From Streptomyces broussonetiae (lineage in GTDB: Bacteria > Actinomycetota > Actinomycetes > Streptomycetales > Streptomycetaceae): 64,000 nt of DNA. This document shows positions 62,950-64,000 of this stretch, one piece after another; the stretch's first letter is position 1; each line of letters begins with the position of its first letter. The notes under the pieces were generated by a model. That model was given only the letters and a program-made list of their open reading frames with translations, had not been told where the DNA came from and did not search any database. Location of the stretch: NCBI RefSeq assembly GCF_009796285.1, contig NZ_CP047020.1, positions 1,488,001 to 1,552,000 of the forward strand. Direction: 5' to 3'. Position numbers and translations under genes: made by a program.

Positions 62950-64000
62950 GTGAACACCATTGTCGCCCAGGCGCATTCATTCATCATCGGCGTCGACACC
63001 CACGCCAAAACGCACACTTACGCCGTGCTCGCCTCCAGTGGTGAGCACCTGGGCACGGAGGCATTCCCCAACACCCACGCTGGCAGGGCACGAGCCATCA
63101 ACTGGGCTGGACGTCGCACTGGTGGAGACCTCGGTGCTCTGTGGGTGATCGAGGGGGCGGGCAGTTACGGAGCCCAGATCGCCCGCCAGACGGCACGCGC
63201 CGGCTACCAGGTGGTTGAAGCCGCCAGAATGGGCCGCGCCGGCCGCCGCGGCATCGGCAAATCCGACCCGATCGACGCCCGGCGGATAGCCGCTGCCGTG
63301 CTTCCGCTCCCCGAAGAACAGCTGCGCACTCCACGAATGGACGAGGGGGTTCGGGCGGCAGCACAGATCCTCCTCACCTCCCGGGACGAGCTCACCAGCG
63401 AGCGGACCAGGGCCGTGAACGCCTTGACTGCCCTTGTGCGCATCGCCGACCTCGGCATAGACGCCCGCCGTCCCCTCAGCGCCAGGCAGATCGGCGAAAT
63501 CGCCCGCTGGCGCCCCCGTGAGGAGGACCTCGCCGCCACGACGGCCCGCACCGAGGCCGTCCGTCTGGCCAAGAGGATCCTCGCCCTTGACACGGAAATC
63601 GCGGACAACATGAACCGGATAGGCGAGCTCGTTGACGCCAGCCCTGCGGCCGGCCTCCCCGAGGAAACAGGGATCGGCCCCGTCACCGCTGCCACCGTCC
63701 TGGTCGCCTGGTCCCACCCGGGACGGGTCCGTGACGAGGCCGCGTTCGCCGCCCTCGCCGGAGTGAGCCCCATACCCGCCTCCTCGGGCAACACCACTCG
63801 CCACCGCCTCAATCGCGGCGGCGACAGGCGTCTCAACCGAGCTCTGAACGTCATCGCGATGGTCCGCATGGTGCATCACCCGCAAACCCGCGCCTACGTT
63901 GACCGACGGCGGGCCGAAGGCAAGACAGACCGCGAGATCCGCCGCTGCCTCAAGCGCTACCTCGCCCGACGCCTCTACCGTCATCTCAACAACGCCGCCG
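62950..64000 (+). CDS. IS110-family transposase/recombinase (runs off the right edge)
   Basis: The frame from GTG 62950 is open to the end (about 350 residues, of about 400 expected). The N-terminal RuvC-like DEDD domain has FIIGVDTHAKTHTYAVLA (first Asp), LWVIEGAGSYGAQIA (Glu) and GIGKSDPIDARRIAAA (Asp pair). The C-terminal Tnp_20 domain has GIGPVTAATVLVAW, FAALAGVSPIPASSGNTTRH and RLNRGGDRRLNRAL, the region with the catalytic Ser of IS110 recombinases. The element moves by an RNA-guided recombinase without long terminal repeats. It lies beside the broken amidase gene. GAGAGGAA lies about 10-18 bases upstream as a weak ribosome-binding site. Confidence 0.93.
   Translation, partial: MNTIVAQAHSFIIGVDTHAKTHTYAVLASSGEHLGTEAFPNTHAGRARAINWAGRRTGGDLGALWVIEGAGSYGAQIARQTARAGYQVVEAARMGRAGRRGIGKSDPIDARRIAAAVLPLPEEQLRTPRMDEGVRAAAQILLTSRDELTSERTRAVNALTALVRIADLGIDARRPLSARQIGEIARWRPREEDLAATTARTEAVRLAKRILALDTEIADNMNRIGELVDASPAAGLPEETGIGPVTAATVLVAWSHPGRVRDEAAFAALAGVSPIPASSGNTTRHRLNRGGDRRLNRALNVIAMVRMVHHPQTRAYVDRRRAEGKTDREIRRCLKRYLARRLYRHLNNAA

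Overview
The window is very GC-rich actinobacterial DNA. G/C-ending codons, GTG/TTG starts, leaderless-looking promoters and actinomycete-specific families (DUF5134, DUF5997, DUF6214, an Rv1733c-like protein, a Streptomyces-type lysin C-terminus) point to a Streptomyces chromosome. No rRNA, tRNA, CRISPR or replication origin was seen.

Region 1 (1-28.9 kb) is ordinary chromosomal gene content in short units: a MarR regulator coupled to a FUSC exporter, a DUF5134/M56 membrane peptidase pair, a TetR gene with a palindromic operator, DUF6214, an adrenodoxin-reductase-like flavoprotein, a xanthine/uracil-type permease, an ArsR/old-yellow-enzyme divergon, a PaaX/AidB-like acyl-CoA dehydrogenase divergon, a HEAT-repeat protein, an Rv1733c-like membrane protein, an Asp-box propeller, uracil-DNA glycosylase coupled to a BadF-type sugar kinase, a CbiX-like protein, a lactonase-fold protein, a second FUSC exporter divergent from an Lrp regulator, a HAD phosphatase, an MFS exporter, and a LysR-effector-domain protein divergent from DUF5997. 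Remnants of an aldo/keto reductase, a HAD hydrolase and an NB-ARC ATPase lie between them.

Region 2 (29.8-61.8 kb, all on the minus strand) is a complete contractile injection system (CIS) of the Streptomyces phage-tail-like type. In transcription order it holds a three-part cell-wall lysin, a small holin-like membrane protein, sheath (Cis2), tube (Cis1), a T4-type baseplate chaperone, a linker protein, cap (Cis16), AAA+ ATPase (Cis15), a second linker protein, a 2225-residue DUF4157 protein ending in a PD-(D/E)XK-like nuclease domain, a low-GC probable immunity gene, tube-initiator and LysM baseplate proteins, hub, spike, PAAR tip (Cis10), gp25 wedge (Cis9), two giant baseplate proteins (Cis11, Cis12), a gpI-like tail protein, a DUF6519 protein and an AmpD-like amidase-fold protein. 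Many genes overlap by 4-10 bases, so most of this is read as one translationally coupled operon starting just upstream of the sheath gene. There is no capsid, terminase, portal or integrase, no T6SS membrane complex and no recognisable tail fibre. The best candidate for a new system is the DUF4157 protein, which seems to combine a tape-measure-like helical core with an exchangeable nuclease tip, followed by its likely immunity gene.

Region 3 (61.8-64 kb) holds an amidase-signature pseudogene that has lost its catalytic core, then an IS110-family recombinase gene running off the right edge.
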